The notes under the pieces are model-generated. The model was given only the letters and a program-made list of their open reading frames with translations, was not told the origin of the DNA and searched no databases. From positions 1 through 26,725 of the forward strand of contig QZKU01000116.1 in the NCBI GenBank assembly GCA_003598085.1: a stretch of 26,725 nt of DNA, given 5' to 3'. The position numbers were made by a program, and so were the translations under genes. Shown here one piece after another: positions 7,639 through 14,528 of the stretch; position 1 is the stretch's first letter; each line of letters starts with the position of its first letter. Source of the stretch: Candidatus Abyssobacteria bacterium SURF_5 (GTDB taxonomy: Bacteria; Abyssobacteria; SURF-5).

Positions 7639-8605
7639 CGAATTTGCCCGCTCTCTTGAACGCTTCAAACATTCTCTTTTTCTGCTTGTAAGACACCTGG
7701 ATCGCTTCAGAATCAGTGTAGTCGCTCAGAATAAAGCCGCCCTCCGGCGTCGCCCAGTGCTGGAGCAGCAGGGAAGCTTCATTGTTTATTTCCTCTTTGC
7801 TGCCGCCGGGCAAAGTGGTCTGGATGTCGACCAGCGACTCGAAGCAGATTTTGCCGCGGAACTTTCGACCTATGTCTTCTATGCCGAGAGCGCGGGGCTG
7901 TTGCAGGTTGATGACGTCGAGGCCGAGGTCGATGAACTCAGGCATCAATGCATTGATACGCCCGCACGAATGCAGCCAAAAGTGCATACCTGCCGCGTGC
8001 GCTGTGTCGAACAGTCTCTTGTAGCGCGGCCGGAAAAAAGTGCGCCACATGGGGACGCTCACGAACGTTGCCTGTTGAGTCCCCCAGTCATCGGTCATCG
8101 TCACGCCGTGGATCATTCCGGGGAATCGCTTGTGAAAGTTTTCGATCAGCCGTACCTTGAAATTCAGAATCACGTCCAACAGCGTCTCAATCAGCGCCGG
8201 GTTCAGATAAAGATCTGCCAATGACTCGGTAAAGCCGTGGAGGAAATGAAGCTGCTCGAAGATACCGAAGCCGATGTAGCCGATCACGTACCGGCCGTCC
8301 GCATACGGGAGTATGCTTTCGATGATTTCATAGCGGGCATCGTCATCCGGATTTGGGAAGGCGCGATTTCTAAGGTCATCAATCGTTTGAATCGGATGCA
8401 CCTTCACTTGACCCATGTTCGGCATGCCCGTCTTCTCATGGGTATATCCCCATTCATCCTCATCAGGCGTGGCCGGCTGAAACTCTTTTCCGAATCCGTA
8501 CGTCACGATGTACGTATCATTCACCCCCATCTCGTCGAACATAATGCCGATGCGCGGGGGACACTCGAATTCAATCGCCCTTCTGATGATTTCGTGGCCG
8601 GTCAT
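7631..8605 (-). CDS. UroD/MtaA-family corrinoid methyltransferase
   Basis: A 324-residue barrel of the uroporphyrinogen decarboxylase superfamily. It begins with the typical MTGHEIIRRAIEFECPPRIG start and contains MTDDWGTQ (170-177) and LHSCG (H212, C214). The H-x-C pair is the zinc-binding feature of the MtaA/CmuA methyltransferases rather than of heme-pathway HemE. These enzymes move methyl groups to or from a corrinoid protein. It is the first gene of an operon with an activation-domain protein and a homocysteine methyltransferase, which supports a methyl-transfer role; the methyl donor is unknown. The frame opens at a TTG at 8644, but the ATG at 8605 has AGGAG 9 nt upstream and lies downstream of the -10 element. 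Confidence 0.85.
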   Translation of the reverse strand: MTGHEIIRRAIEFECPPRIGIMFDEMGVNDTYIVTYGFGKEFQPATPDEDEWGYTHEKTGMPNMGQVKVHPIQTIDDLRNRAFPNPDDDARYEIIESILPYADGRYVIGYIGFGIFEQLHFLHGFTESLADLYLNPALIETLLDVILNFKVRLIENFHKRFPGMIHGVTMTDDWGTQQATFVSVPMWRTFFRPRYKRLFDTAHAAGMHFWLHSCGRINALMPEFIDLGLDVINLQQPRALGIEDIGRKFRGKICFESLVDIQTTLPGGSKEEINNEASLLLQHWATPEGGFILSDYTDSEAIQVSYKQKKRMFEAFKRAGKFDV

Positions 8606-8646
8606 TCCAAGAAGCTCCTGTTGATGCGGTGCGGACAGCCGCAATG

Positions 8647-8655
8647 ATTATAACA
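8647..8655 (-). promoter_or_regulatory. Extended -10 promoter of the methyl-transfer operon
   Basis: On the minus strand the sequence TGTTATAAT is a perfect TATAAT (8647-8652) with a TGn extension; no good -35 is seen. Transcription would begin near 8640, about 35 nt before the ATG at 8605. This would make the upstream TTG at 8644 unusable. Confidence 0.6.
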
Positions 8656-8702
8656 TGTATTACTGAGGGCACGCTCAAAAAGAGCGGCCGGGGAATTCCG
8701 TT

Positions 8703-8732
8703 TTTACAAAAGAGCCGGAACGCTGTTATACT
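8703..8732 (+). promoter_or_regulatory. Sigma70-type promoter of the HEAT-repeat gene
   Basis: TTTACA (8703-8708) and TATACT (8727-8732) are separated by 18 bp, and TGT directly precedes the -10 as an extension. It lies divergent to the methyl-transfer operon promoter and about 70 bp before the ATG at 8800. Confidence 0.6.
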
Positions 8733-8799
8733 TAGTCAGCAAGCAAGCGCCCCCGATTTTCGAAAATTTCCCCGGTAACGCAGGAGCGGTGATTTCTTC

Positions 8800-10002
8800 A
8801 TGAAAAAAGCGTTCCTCTTCCTCTCTCTCTTGCTTCCCCCGACTATCATTTTCTGCAGCCGCAGCGTGTCCCTGCAAAGTCAGAATGCGCAGGATGTGGA
8901 ATACGCTGTGATTGCCGAGAATGATCCGGCGGCCCGGCTTGCTGCGGTTGCGGTATTAAAAGAACAGGGGGAAATAGGAATTCCCGGTCTGACGGCCGCG
9001 GCTCATGATCCTGATGATGGCGTGCGAAAAGCGGCCATACGATCTCTTGGCGAAGTGGGTGGCCAAGAGGCCGCGGATGCGCTGGCTGAGTTGCTGGACG
9101 ATCCGGACAGGACGGTGCGCATGAGAGCCATCATTGCGCTTGGGCTCGCCGGTCGTCCGGGTTTCCCCTATTTGCTGAAGGTTCTTGACACCGAACCGTT
9201 TCCCCGGGGGAGAATGTTTGCCGCCAGTGCACTGAACCGCGTGGTGCAGCCGGGGGATGCTCCTGCGATTATGGAGCGATTTGACCGGCAAGATGTGACA
9301 ACGCAGATGCACCTTGTCACCGCCCTCGTTCATATTGGCGACGACGGCGCATATCAGGCGCTTGAAGTACTTGCCGAGCACCCTAACCGGCTGATACGGT
9401 TCTATGTTGTGAATACGCTGGCCGACACGCATCAGGATGAGCGGGCGCTGCCGATTTTCATTAACTCTCTCGAGGACGAGGCCGTTGAAGTACGGATGTG
9501 GGCGATTTTCGGACTTGAGCGGCTGAATCATCCTGCCAGTTTCCCCGCCGTTTTGGCTGCTCTCGGGGACCAGGACCCGTATGTGCGCAAGGAGGCGGCA
9601 TACACCCTCGGCTTGCTGAAGAATCCTGAGGCAATCCCATTCCTGATCGAAAGCCTGAAGGATCCGATCACCGTTGTCCGCGGCGATGCGGCCACGGCGC
9701 TGGGCATGATCGGAGATTCCAGTGCAACATCCACATTGCGGCCGCTCCTGAACGATTCCAGTCCGGTCGTCCAGATCAAAACGGCAGAAGCGCTTGCCCG
9801 TCTTGGCGATTACAGCGGAATTGATCTCGTCATCGAGCTGGTGGATTCCCCTGTTCGCATCCATTCATATGAAGCCGCTCGTGTGCTCCGGGAACTCAGC
9901 GGCGAGGATTTCGGGTATAATAAGGCAAGCTGGCGTACCTGGTGGATCTGTAACCGAGACGTGCTGGCCGATGGCGCTCGCCAATCGGCGCCCGCGGAAT
10001 AA
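8800..10002 (+). CDS. Exported HEAT-repeat protein
   Basis: A 400-residue protein built almost entirely of PBS-lyase-type HEAT repeats of about 31 residues, such as VRKAAIRSLGEVGGQEAADALAELLDD, VRMRAIIALGLAGR, VRKEAAYTLGLLKNPEAIPFLIESLKD and VRGDAATALGMIGD. Such stacks are alpha-solenoid scaffolds for protein-protein contacts. The N-terminus is a signal peptide (KKAFLFLSLLLPPTIIFC). The Cys after it could be lipidated, but Phe at -1 is atypical for a lipobox. The C-terminal SWRTWW segment is a common ending of bacterial HEAT proteins. The ATG has an AGGAG site about 12 nt upstream. The binding partner is unknown. It lies upstream of the cNMP-domain gene with a 124-bp gap. Confidence 0.82.
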   Translation: MKKAFLFLSLLLPPTIIFCSRSVSLQSQNAQDVEYAVIAENDPAARLAAVAVLKEQGEIGIPGLTAAAHDPDDGVRKAAIRSLGEVGGQEAADALAELLDDPDRTVRMRAIIALGLAGRPGFPYLLKVLDTEPFPRGRMFAASALNRVVQPGDAPAIMERFDRQDVTTQMHLVTALVHIGDDGAYQALEVLAEHPNRLIRFYVVNTLADTHQDERALPIFINSLEDEAVEVRMWAIFGLERLNHPASFPAVLAALGDQDPYVRKEAAYTLGLLKNPEAIPFLIESLKDPITVVRGDAATALGMIGDSSATSTLRPLLNDSSPVVQIKTAEALARLGDYSGIDLVIELVDSPVRIHSYEAARVLRELSGEDFGYNKASWRTWWICNRDVLADGARQSAPAE

Positions 10003-10043
10003 GTTCCTCAATATCGAAAGAGGACAGAAAAAGTGGGTGGGCC

Positions 10044-10079
10044 GGCATCCTCTTCGCCAGTTCTGGTCCGGCGGATGCC
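10044..10079 (+). terminator. Possible hairpin terminator after the HEAT-repeat gene
   Basis: GGCATCC (10044-10050) pairs with GGATGCC (10073-10079) around a 22-nt loop and is followed by TTCATT. The T run is short, so termination may be weak or partial. Confidence 0.35.
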
Positions 10080-10085
10080 TTCATT

Positions 10086-10105
10086 AACATCAAACCTTTG
10101 ATGTT
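10086..10105. promoter_or_regulatory. 20-bp palindrome upstream of the cNMP-binding gene
   Basis: AACATCAAA-CC-TTTGATGTT is a perfect 9-bp inverted repeat ending 21 bp before the ATG at 10127. It is not followed by a T run, so it is more likely an operator or an mRNA hairpin next to the Shine-Dalgarno site. The half-site resembles the TTGAT-type half-site bound by CRP/FNR-family regulators. Confidence 0.45.
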
Positions 10106-10126
10106 GTCAGCGGGAGGGAGGCGGGT

Positions 10127-11023
10127 ATGTTATTCTTCAAGAAGCAAGAGGACCTGGCCCGGATTTACCAGGGGATGAGCGGGTCCGAGGTGAAACAGAT
10201 CAACAAAGCGGGCATTCAGGAGTGGTTTGTGAAGGATGCACCCATCTTTCGCAAGGGGCAGGTGGGCAAGGAACTGTATATCATCATGGACGGCGCCGTC
10301 CGAATTGTCGATGATACAGTTGACCCGCCCAAGCAGATCGCTTTGTTGCAGCAGGGCGAACTTTTTGGAGAACTCTCTTTAACGGCCAAAGAGACTAGGA
10401 GATCAACCAAGGAGGAGTCGTTGCGGCGCTCCGCTTCAGCGCTTGCCGCACAAGATTCCACCCTCTTCGTAGTGCACGAGGATGCATTTCGCAATCTGCT
10501 CGATAACAACCCCGACATCGCTTCGAAACTGCTGATGAACTTGTTTTACGTGACCGGCGAGCGCTTGCGCGAGGCCATCCGCGGGAAAGTGCTCGCCGAA
10601 GGCGTGCCGATTCCGAAACTCATTCGCGGTCTCAAGGACGCCGAGAAGAAGAAACTGCTCAAATACAGCAATGTTCTGCACGTGCCGCAGGGGCAACCCG
10701 TTTTTGTCGAGGGACAGGTGGGAACTGAAATGTACTATGTGCTTGGCGGGAGCGTCGCCATCATGAAAAAGCAGGAAAAAGGGCAGAAGCGTCTTGCGGT
10801 AATGGGCGAGGGCGACGTCTTTGGAGAGCTGGGGCTTATCACCAAGAAGGGGCGCATGGCCTCCGCGGTTGCAATCAGCGATTCTGACGTTCTCGCTATA
10901 AGTGAAGATGGTCTGATGAAACTGCGGAAGAGGGCGCCCGATATAGCCACCAAAGTATTCCTGAACCTTTTCCGCATCACCACCGCGCGAATGCGCACAC
11001 TCATCAGCCCGCTGCCGGTGTGA
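10127..11023 (+). CDS. Tandem cyclic-nucleotide-binding-domain protein
   Basis: A 298-residue cytoplasmic protein with two cNMP-binding beta-barrels (about residues 25-150 and 170-290). The first has FRKGQVGKELYIIMDGAVRI and FGELSL. The second has FVEGQVGTEMYYVLGGSVAI and FGELGLITKKGRMASAVA. An Arg occurs near the expected phosphate-binding position in both (RRSASA and RMASAV), so nucleotide binding is possible. There is no helix-turn-helix DNA-binding domain and no kinase or channel domain, so it is not a CRP-type transcription factor. A sensory or regulatory-subunit role is inferred. The ATG follows a GGAGGGAGG site. Confidence 0.83.
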   Translation: MLFFKKQEDLARIYQGMSGSEVKQINKAGIQEWFVKDAPIFRKGQVGKELYIIMDGAVRIVDDTVDPPKQIALLQQGELFGELSLTAKETRRSTKEESLRRSASALAAQDSTLFVVHEDAFRNLLDNNPDIASKLLMNLFYVTGERLREAIRGKVLAEGVPIPKLIRGLKDAEKKKLLKYSNVLHVPQGQPVFVEGQVGTEMYYVLGGSVAIMKKQEKGQKRLAVMGEGDVFGELGLITKKGRMASAVAISDSDVLAISEDGLMKLRKRAPDIATKVFLNLFRITTARMRTLISPLPV

Positions 11024-11090
11024 TGGCCGCGGCGGCCGACCCTGTTCTGATGGACTCATCCGGGAATGGACGTCTTTGGTTTTTCGCGCG

Positions 11091-11119
11091 TTGACAACCT
11101 TTGCGACGGGTGATATCAT
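11091..11119 (+). promoter_or_regulatory. Strong sigma70-type promoter of the SDR gene
   Basis: A perfect TTGACA (11091-11096) is followed after 17 bp by TATCAT (11114-11119), with a TGA extension just before the -10. Transcription would begin near 11126, about 34 nt before the ATG. Confidence 0.8.
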
Positions 11120-11159
11120 CTGCGGGGTGTTTTGACCGGAACAGAAGGAGACATTATCC

Positions 11160-11921
11160 ATGGCGATTGACAGGTTCACTTTGGCTGGCAAAGTGGCGGT
11201 GGTCACCGGAGCAAGCAAGGGAATCGGCAAGGCAATAGCACTCGGTTTTGCCGGCGCTGGTGCGGATCTGGCGATATGCAGCCGCAAGGAAGAGAATTTA
11301 GAGCCGGTAGCCGCTGAGATTGAGCGGCTTGGCCGAAGGGCTTTCGCCGCCGTCGCCGACGTGAGCAAGCGCGACGACATCGAGCGATTTGTTTCCGATA
11401 CCCTCGGCAAGTTCGGCCGCATCGACATCCTCGTCAACAATGTCGCCCGCAACATCATGTCGCCGATCATGAACTTGCGCGAGGACGGCTGGGACAAGAT
11501 TATTTCGACCAATCTCAAGAGCTACTTCCTTTTTTGTCAGGCTGTCGGACAGGTGATGATGGGGCAGGGAAGCGGCGTGATCATTAATATGTCTTCGACG
11601 GCCGGCCAGAAGGCCGCTCCGCTGCTCGGAGCCTATAGCATAAGCAAAGCGGGTGTCGACATGCTCACGAAAGTGCTCGCCAGAGAACTCGCCGGCATCG
11701 GCGTCCGCGTCAACGCCATTTCGCCCGGCATGGTAGAAACCTCTTTCAGCCAGGCGATCTGGAGCAGCCCGGAAATGTACGGAGAGGTTATTCGCGATAT
11801 TCCCTTGGGTCGTCTTGCGACGACCGAAGAGATCGTAGGGCTCGCCATCTTTCTCGCATCTGACGCTTCAAGTTATGTGACCGGGTCTATCGTGAATATA
11901 GACGGAGGGGCGATGACATAA
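11160..11921 (+). CDS. Short-chain dehydrogenase/reductase (FabG-like)
   Basis: A 253-residue classical SDR. The Rossmann cofactor motif TGASKGIG is at 16-23, the NNVA variant of NNAG at 93-96, the catalytic Ser in NMSSTAG (about 146), and YSISK supplies Tyr159 and Lys163. The C-terminus ends in VTGSIVNIDGGAMT, as in 3-oxoacyl-ACP reductase and gluconate/glucose dehydrogenase-type members. Arg42 after the second strand (ICSRKE) favours NADP(H). The substrate cannot be read from the sequence. The ATG has an AAGGAG site and its own strong promoter. It is convergent with the zinc-ribbon gene, only 23 bp away. Confidence 0.9.
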   Translation: MAIDRFTLAGKVAVVTGASKGIGKAIALGFAGAGADLAICSRKEENLEPVAAEIERLGRRAFAAVADVSKRDDIERFVSDTLGKFGRIDILVNNVARNIMSPIMNLREDGWDKIISTNLKSYFLFCQAVGQVMMGQGSGVIINMSSTAGQKAAPLLGAYSISKAGVDMLTKVLARELAGIGVRVNAISPGMVETSFSQAIWSSPEMYGEVIRDIPLGRLATTEEIVGLAIFLASDASSYVTGSIVNIDGGAMT

Positions 11922-11944
11922 GGGGCTTAACGGATGATTCTCCT

Positions 11945-12382
11945 TTACCAGGGGCTTCCTTTGCCCCGCCTGGAATCGATGTGCGCCATTCGTTTAACGA
12001 AGCTATAGCATGCTGAAAAGAGTGAATGTATTCTCCATCTGAAACGTCTTCGCACCCCCGCCAAAAAGGCTGCGGACCCTGTTATCACGGCATCGCGGCA
12101 CGAGGGACAAAGAAATTCTATAGAGTTCCCGGCGCGATTCTCCACCACCAGGGTGGCTTCCGATGACATCAACTGGCTGCAGTTCGAGCAGGTGATCATC
12201 CTGCTGCAGTCGGCGCAGACGTAGAAATCCTTCCTGGAAAGGGTCAGCAACGCAATCGGCTGCCGGGAAAAGTAGATTTTTCCGCATGAACAACAACTCA
12301 GCAGCCTGTCGCAGAAGGCGGCTTTCGCGTGTTTTCCGGACTCTTTATCTTCGCCCGCCGGGGTCGGATTTTCATCATACAT
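11945..12382 (-). CDS. Zinc-ribbon protein of unknown function
   Basis: A 145-residue protein. Its centre carries four CxxC knuckles (CCSCG, CADCS, CSNCS and CPSCR, about residues 30-95), enough for two zinc sites. The C-terminal 40 residues are Arg-rich and basic (VRRRFRWRIHSLFS, SRRGKGSPW), suggesting nucleic-acid or membrane contact. I do not recognise the family. It lies 27 nt after the BCAM0308-like gene, probably as the third gene of the same transcript. The Shine-Dalgarno site before the ATG is weak (GAGAAG). Confidence 0.6.
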   Translation of the reverse strand: MYDENPTPAGEDKESGKHAKAAFCDRLLSCCSCGKIYFSRQPIALLTLSRKDFYVCADCSRMITCSNCSQLMSSEATLVVENRAGNSIEFLCPSCRDAVITGSAAFLAGVRRRFRWRIHSLFSACYSFVKRMAHIDSRRGKGSPW

Positions 12383-12409
12383 TATGAGATCACTTCTCTT
12401 TCCGCCCTT

Positions 12410-12853
12410 CTAAGGATATTGTGTCCATTTGACGGCCACGGTCCCTTCGCTTTGCTTGTTCCGGGGCCGGTGGCCCGGCGTGTTCCTGTAAATTTGCATC
12501 CTTCCTTTATAGGCTTTTTTCAATTGTTTCGCGATATGAATCGCCAGGGTTGAATTGACCGTTTGAACTTTCATTTTCTGGCCGTTGCTGTTGATGTCGA
12601 GAATGCGCGAGCAGTGGTTGCGGGCCTGCTCGATCCGCTCTTCCCGCCGGATCATCCGCATGACTTCTTCCGGGCGCGAGGCGATCACTTCTCCTTCAAG
12701 ATAAACCGTGCCGAAGACGATTTTGTCTCTCATTCGCTTGCACCCTGTACACAGCAGAAATTCCGGATTGGCCAGATGGTTCGAGGAGTGGGGACACGGC
12801 GCGCTCCATTTCCTGCCATCGTGAATAGCATGGCAATTGGGGCATATTCTCAT
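12410..12853 (-). CDS. BCAM0308-like/NMD3-type zinc-ribbon protein
   Basis: A 147-residue protein starting MRICPNCHAIHDGRKW. The two CxxC pairs (CPNC near the N-terminus and CTGC about 35 residues later) form a zinc ribbon. The rest matches the layout of BCAM0308-family proteins: a segment on exported or carried basic residues (IVFGTVYLEGEVI), then RREERIEQARNHCSRILDI, then LAIHIAKQLKKAYKGRMQIY, ending VAVKWTQY. The family is related to archaeal NMD3-like proteins; its function is not established. The frame stays open to 13021, but the ATG at 12853 has a near-perfect GGAGGTGA site 6 nt upstream, so the shorter start is used. Confidence 0.68.
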   Translation of the reverse strand: MRICPNCHAIHDGRKWSAPCPHSSNHLANPEFLLCTGCKRMRDKIVFGTVYLEGEVIASRPEEVMRMIRREERIEQARNHCSRILDINSNGQKMKVQTVNSTLAIHIAKQLKKAYKGRMQIYRNTPGHRPRNKQSEGTVAVKWTQYP

Positions 12854-12905
12854 ACGGTCACCTCCGACACCAGGAGCCACCCGCGGCCTGCCGAGGAAGG
12901 ATCTT

Positions 12906-13139
12906 TTACTGGGTAACGATATTAGTGGACGTTCTGAGGACCCCTCCGATCGACTGAATCTTCTCAACCACGAATTTTCCCAGCAGGTTAATATCGGCGG
13001 CATCAACAAAAGCGATGACATCTATTGGACCGGTAACCACATGGCTCTGCTTGACTCCTTCAATCTGCGCAAGTTTGCGGTTTACTTCGAGCGCTTTCCC
13101 CTGGATGCATTCCACAAAGATATATGCAGAGATGGCCAT
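12906..13139 (-). CDS. Stand-alone Lrp/AsnC ligand-binding (RAM) domain
   Basis: A 77-residue protein consisting only of the beta-alpha-beta-beta-alpha-beta ligand-binding fold of Lrp/AsnC regulators. GPIDVIAFVDAADINLLGKF and GGVLRTSTNIVT are the diagnostic segments, and the N-terminal helix-turn-helix is absent. Such SMRL-type domains form dimers or octamers and may bind amino acids; they can modulate full-length partners. The ATG has a GGAGGGC site. It is the first gene of a run with two zinc-ribbon proteins (52 and 27 nt gaps). The 13140-13282 gap upstream has only a weak -10-like TATAGT. Confidence 0.88.
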   Translation of the reverse strand: MAISAYIFVECIQGKALEVNRKLAQIEGVKQSHVVTGPIDVIAFVDAADINLLGKFVVEKIQSIGGVLRTSTNIVTQ

Positions 13140-13282
13140 CTCTTTTCGCCCTCCTTGTCCTGGTCAAGCCGCGGCAAGAAATGGTGTATATCTTCTATTC
13201 ATACTATATCGACCTGCACGTCTTTTGGAAAGGGAGAGCACCGACTTTTCCCGGCGCGCGGCTGGAATGGCGGGCGTCAATT

Positions 13283-14209
13283 TCACTCGGATTCGGGGCT
13301 GAAGTTTACGTGGGAGATGCGAAACCTCTCGCGCAGAGGGCGCTCGAGGCGCCGGAAAACTTCGGCGCACTCGCTGACCCTGAAGTTTTCACGAAAAACC
13401 AGGTGTGCGGTCATCGAGTACATTTGAGACGTGATCTCCCAGACGTGGACATCATGCACGTCGGCCACTTCCGGCGCTTCGTCACGGATAAGCCTCACCA
13501 CTTCATCGATTTTGATATGCCTGGGCGCCGTTTCGAGAAGGATGTGGATGGAATCCCTCAAGAGATTCCAGCTCCAGAAGAGAATGACGATCGCAATCAG
13601 GATGCTCAACAGGGGGTCGATGAAGTACCATCCGGTGAAGTAGATGATAGCGGCGCCGCCGACGATTCCCAACGATGAGGCGGTGTCGCCGAGCATGTGC
13701 AGGAATGCGCTTCGGACATTCAGGTCTTCCTTCCCGACATCGTACAGGATTACCGCGCTCAGGAGGTTGACCGCGAGCCCGAATACGGCGACGAGCAGCA
13801 TCGGCACCTCCTTGACGGGAGCGAGGTGGAATAAGCGGTTGAAGCCCTCATACAGAATGAGCGCGGTTATCACCAGGAGCGTCACGCCGTTGAACAGGGC
13901 CGCCAGCACCTCGACTCGATAGAGGCCGAAGCTGCGTTTCGGGTGCGTCGGGATCGCTGCGACAAGGATCGCGAGAAAACTGATCAGGAGTGCGAAGAAG
14001 TGGGTGAGCATATGGCCGGCATCACTGAGGAGGGCGAGGCTGCCGGTGAAGAGGCCGCCAATCACTTCGATGATCATCGTACTGCCGGTCAAGGCCATCG
14101 TCAGGCTGAGTCGCTTGCGTTCGGCCGCACGGTGCACATGCCGGTGCTCCGGCTCGTCGCGCTCGTGGAAGTGCTCGAGAGAAACCAGTGGCTGATGGAG
14201 ATGGATCAT
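13283..14209 (-). CDS. CDF-family metal cation efflux transporter
   Basis: A 308-residue inner-membrane cation diffusion facilitator with about six membrane segments and a C-terminal cytoplasmic domain (about 215-300, VADVHDVHVWEITSQM). The N-terminal 26 residues are His-rich, suggesting cytoplasmic metal capture. TM5 has the expected HxxxD (H171 and D175 in LHMLGDTAS). TM2 reads DAGHMLTH, giving H66 and H70 where most CzcD/ZnT-like members have HxxxD. The transported metal is probably Zn, Cd or Fe/Mn. It is the last gene of the LamG-EncFtn operon, 17 nt after EncFtn. The Shine-Dalgarno site is weak, so coupling is likely. Confidence 0.9.
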   Translation of the reverse strand: MIHLHQPLVSLEHFHERDEPEHRHVHRAAERKRLSLTMALTGSTMIIEVIGGLFTGSLALLSDAGHMLTHFFALLISFLAILVAAIPTHPKRSFGLYRVEVLAALFNGVTLLVITALILYEGFNRLFHLAPVKEVPMLLVAVFGLAVNLLSAVILYDVGKEDLNVRSAFLHMLGDTASSLGIVGGAAIIYFTGWYFIDPLLSILIAIVILFWSWNLLRDSIHILLETAPRHIKIDEVVRLIRDEAPEVADVHDVHVWEITSQMYSMTAHLVFRENFRVSECAEVFRRLERPLRERFRISHVNFSPESE

Positions 14210-14225
14210 GTGCGGCGAAGTTCCG

Positions 14226-14528
14226 CTAATCCGCTTCCTCTTCGATTTCAGTAATCGCTTTGCCGTCCTTGAACAGGTATGTCTTCATCTGCTTGGCGAA
14301 TTCGGGATCGTTCCGCCTGATCCATTCCATAAGCATGGCGGAATGTTCTTTTTCCTCGTCGCGATTGTGCTTGAGGATATCCTTCAATTCGAGATTATCC
14401 GTGGCGTCTATCCTCTGCTGATACCAATCCATCGCCTCGATCTCTTCTTTGAGAGAAATCCATGCGCGGTGCAGGTCGAGCGTGGCTTTCGACAGCTTTT
14501 CATACAGTTCATGATATGTTCCCGCCAT
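14226..14528 (-). CDS. Encapsulated-ferritin-type protein (EncFtn)
   Basis: A 100-residue two-helix ferritin. It matches the EncFtn family closely: SLKEEIEAMDWYQQRIDA, then LKHNRDEEKEHSAMLMEWIRRNDPEFAKQMKTYLF. The iron-site residues of the Rhodospirillum protein (E31, E32, E34, W38, E62 and H65) correspond here to E28, E29, E31, W35, E59 and H62, and all are present. EncFtn forms a decameric ferroxidase. The usual C-terminal encapsulin-targeting peptide is absent: the protein ends KAITEIEEEAD. No encapsulin gene is in the window. It is coupled to the upstream gene by a TAATG overlap, with a GGAGG site. Confidence 0.9.
   Translation of the reverse strand: MAGTYHELYEKLSKATLDLHRAWISLKEEIEAMDWYQQRIDATDNLELKDILKHNRDEEKEHSAMLMEWIRRNDPEFAKQMKTYLFKDGKAITEIEEEAD

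Noticed and set aside
8850-8870. Lipobox in the HEAT-repeat protein
   Set aside because: The Cys is preceded by Phe, and the -3 and -2 residues fit poorly, so lipidation is not supported.
8956-9864. A 302-codon minus-strand open frame
   Set aside because: Complement of the HEAT-repeat gene; repeat-driven open frame with no signals of its own.
10436-11518. A 360-codon minus-strand open frame
   Set aside because: It runs across the cNMP-domain gene, the SDR promoter and the start of the SDR gene. Composition is unlike a real protein and there is no start signal.
12854-13021. N-terminal extension of the BCAM0308-like protein
   Set aside because: The extra 56 residues overlap the RAM-domain gene and have no Shine-Dalgarno site, while the ATG at 12853 has a near-perfect one.
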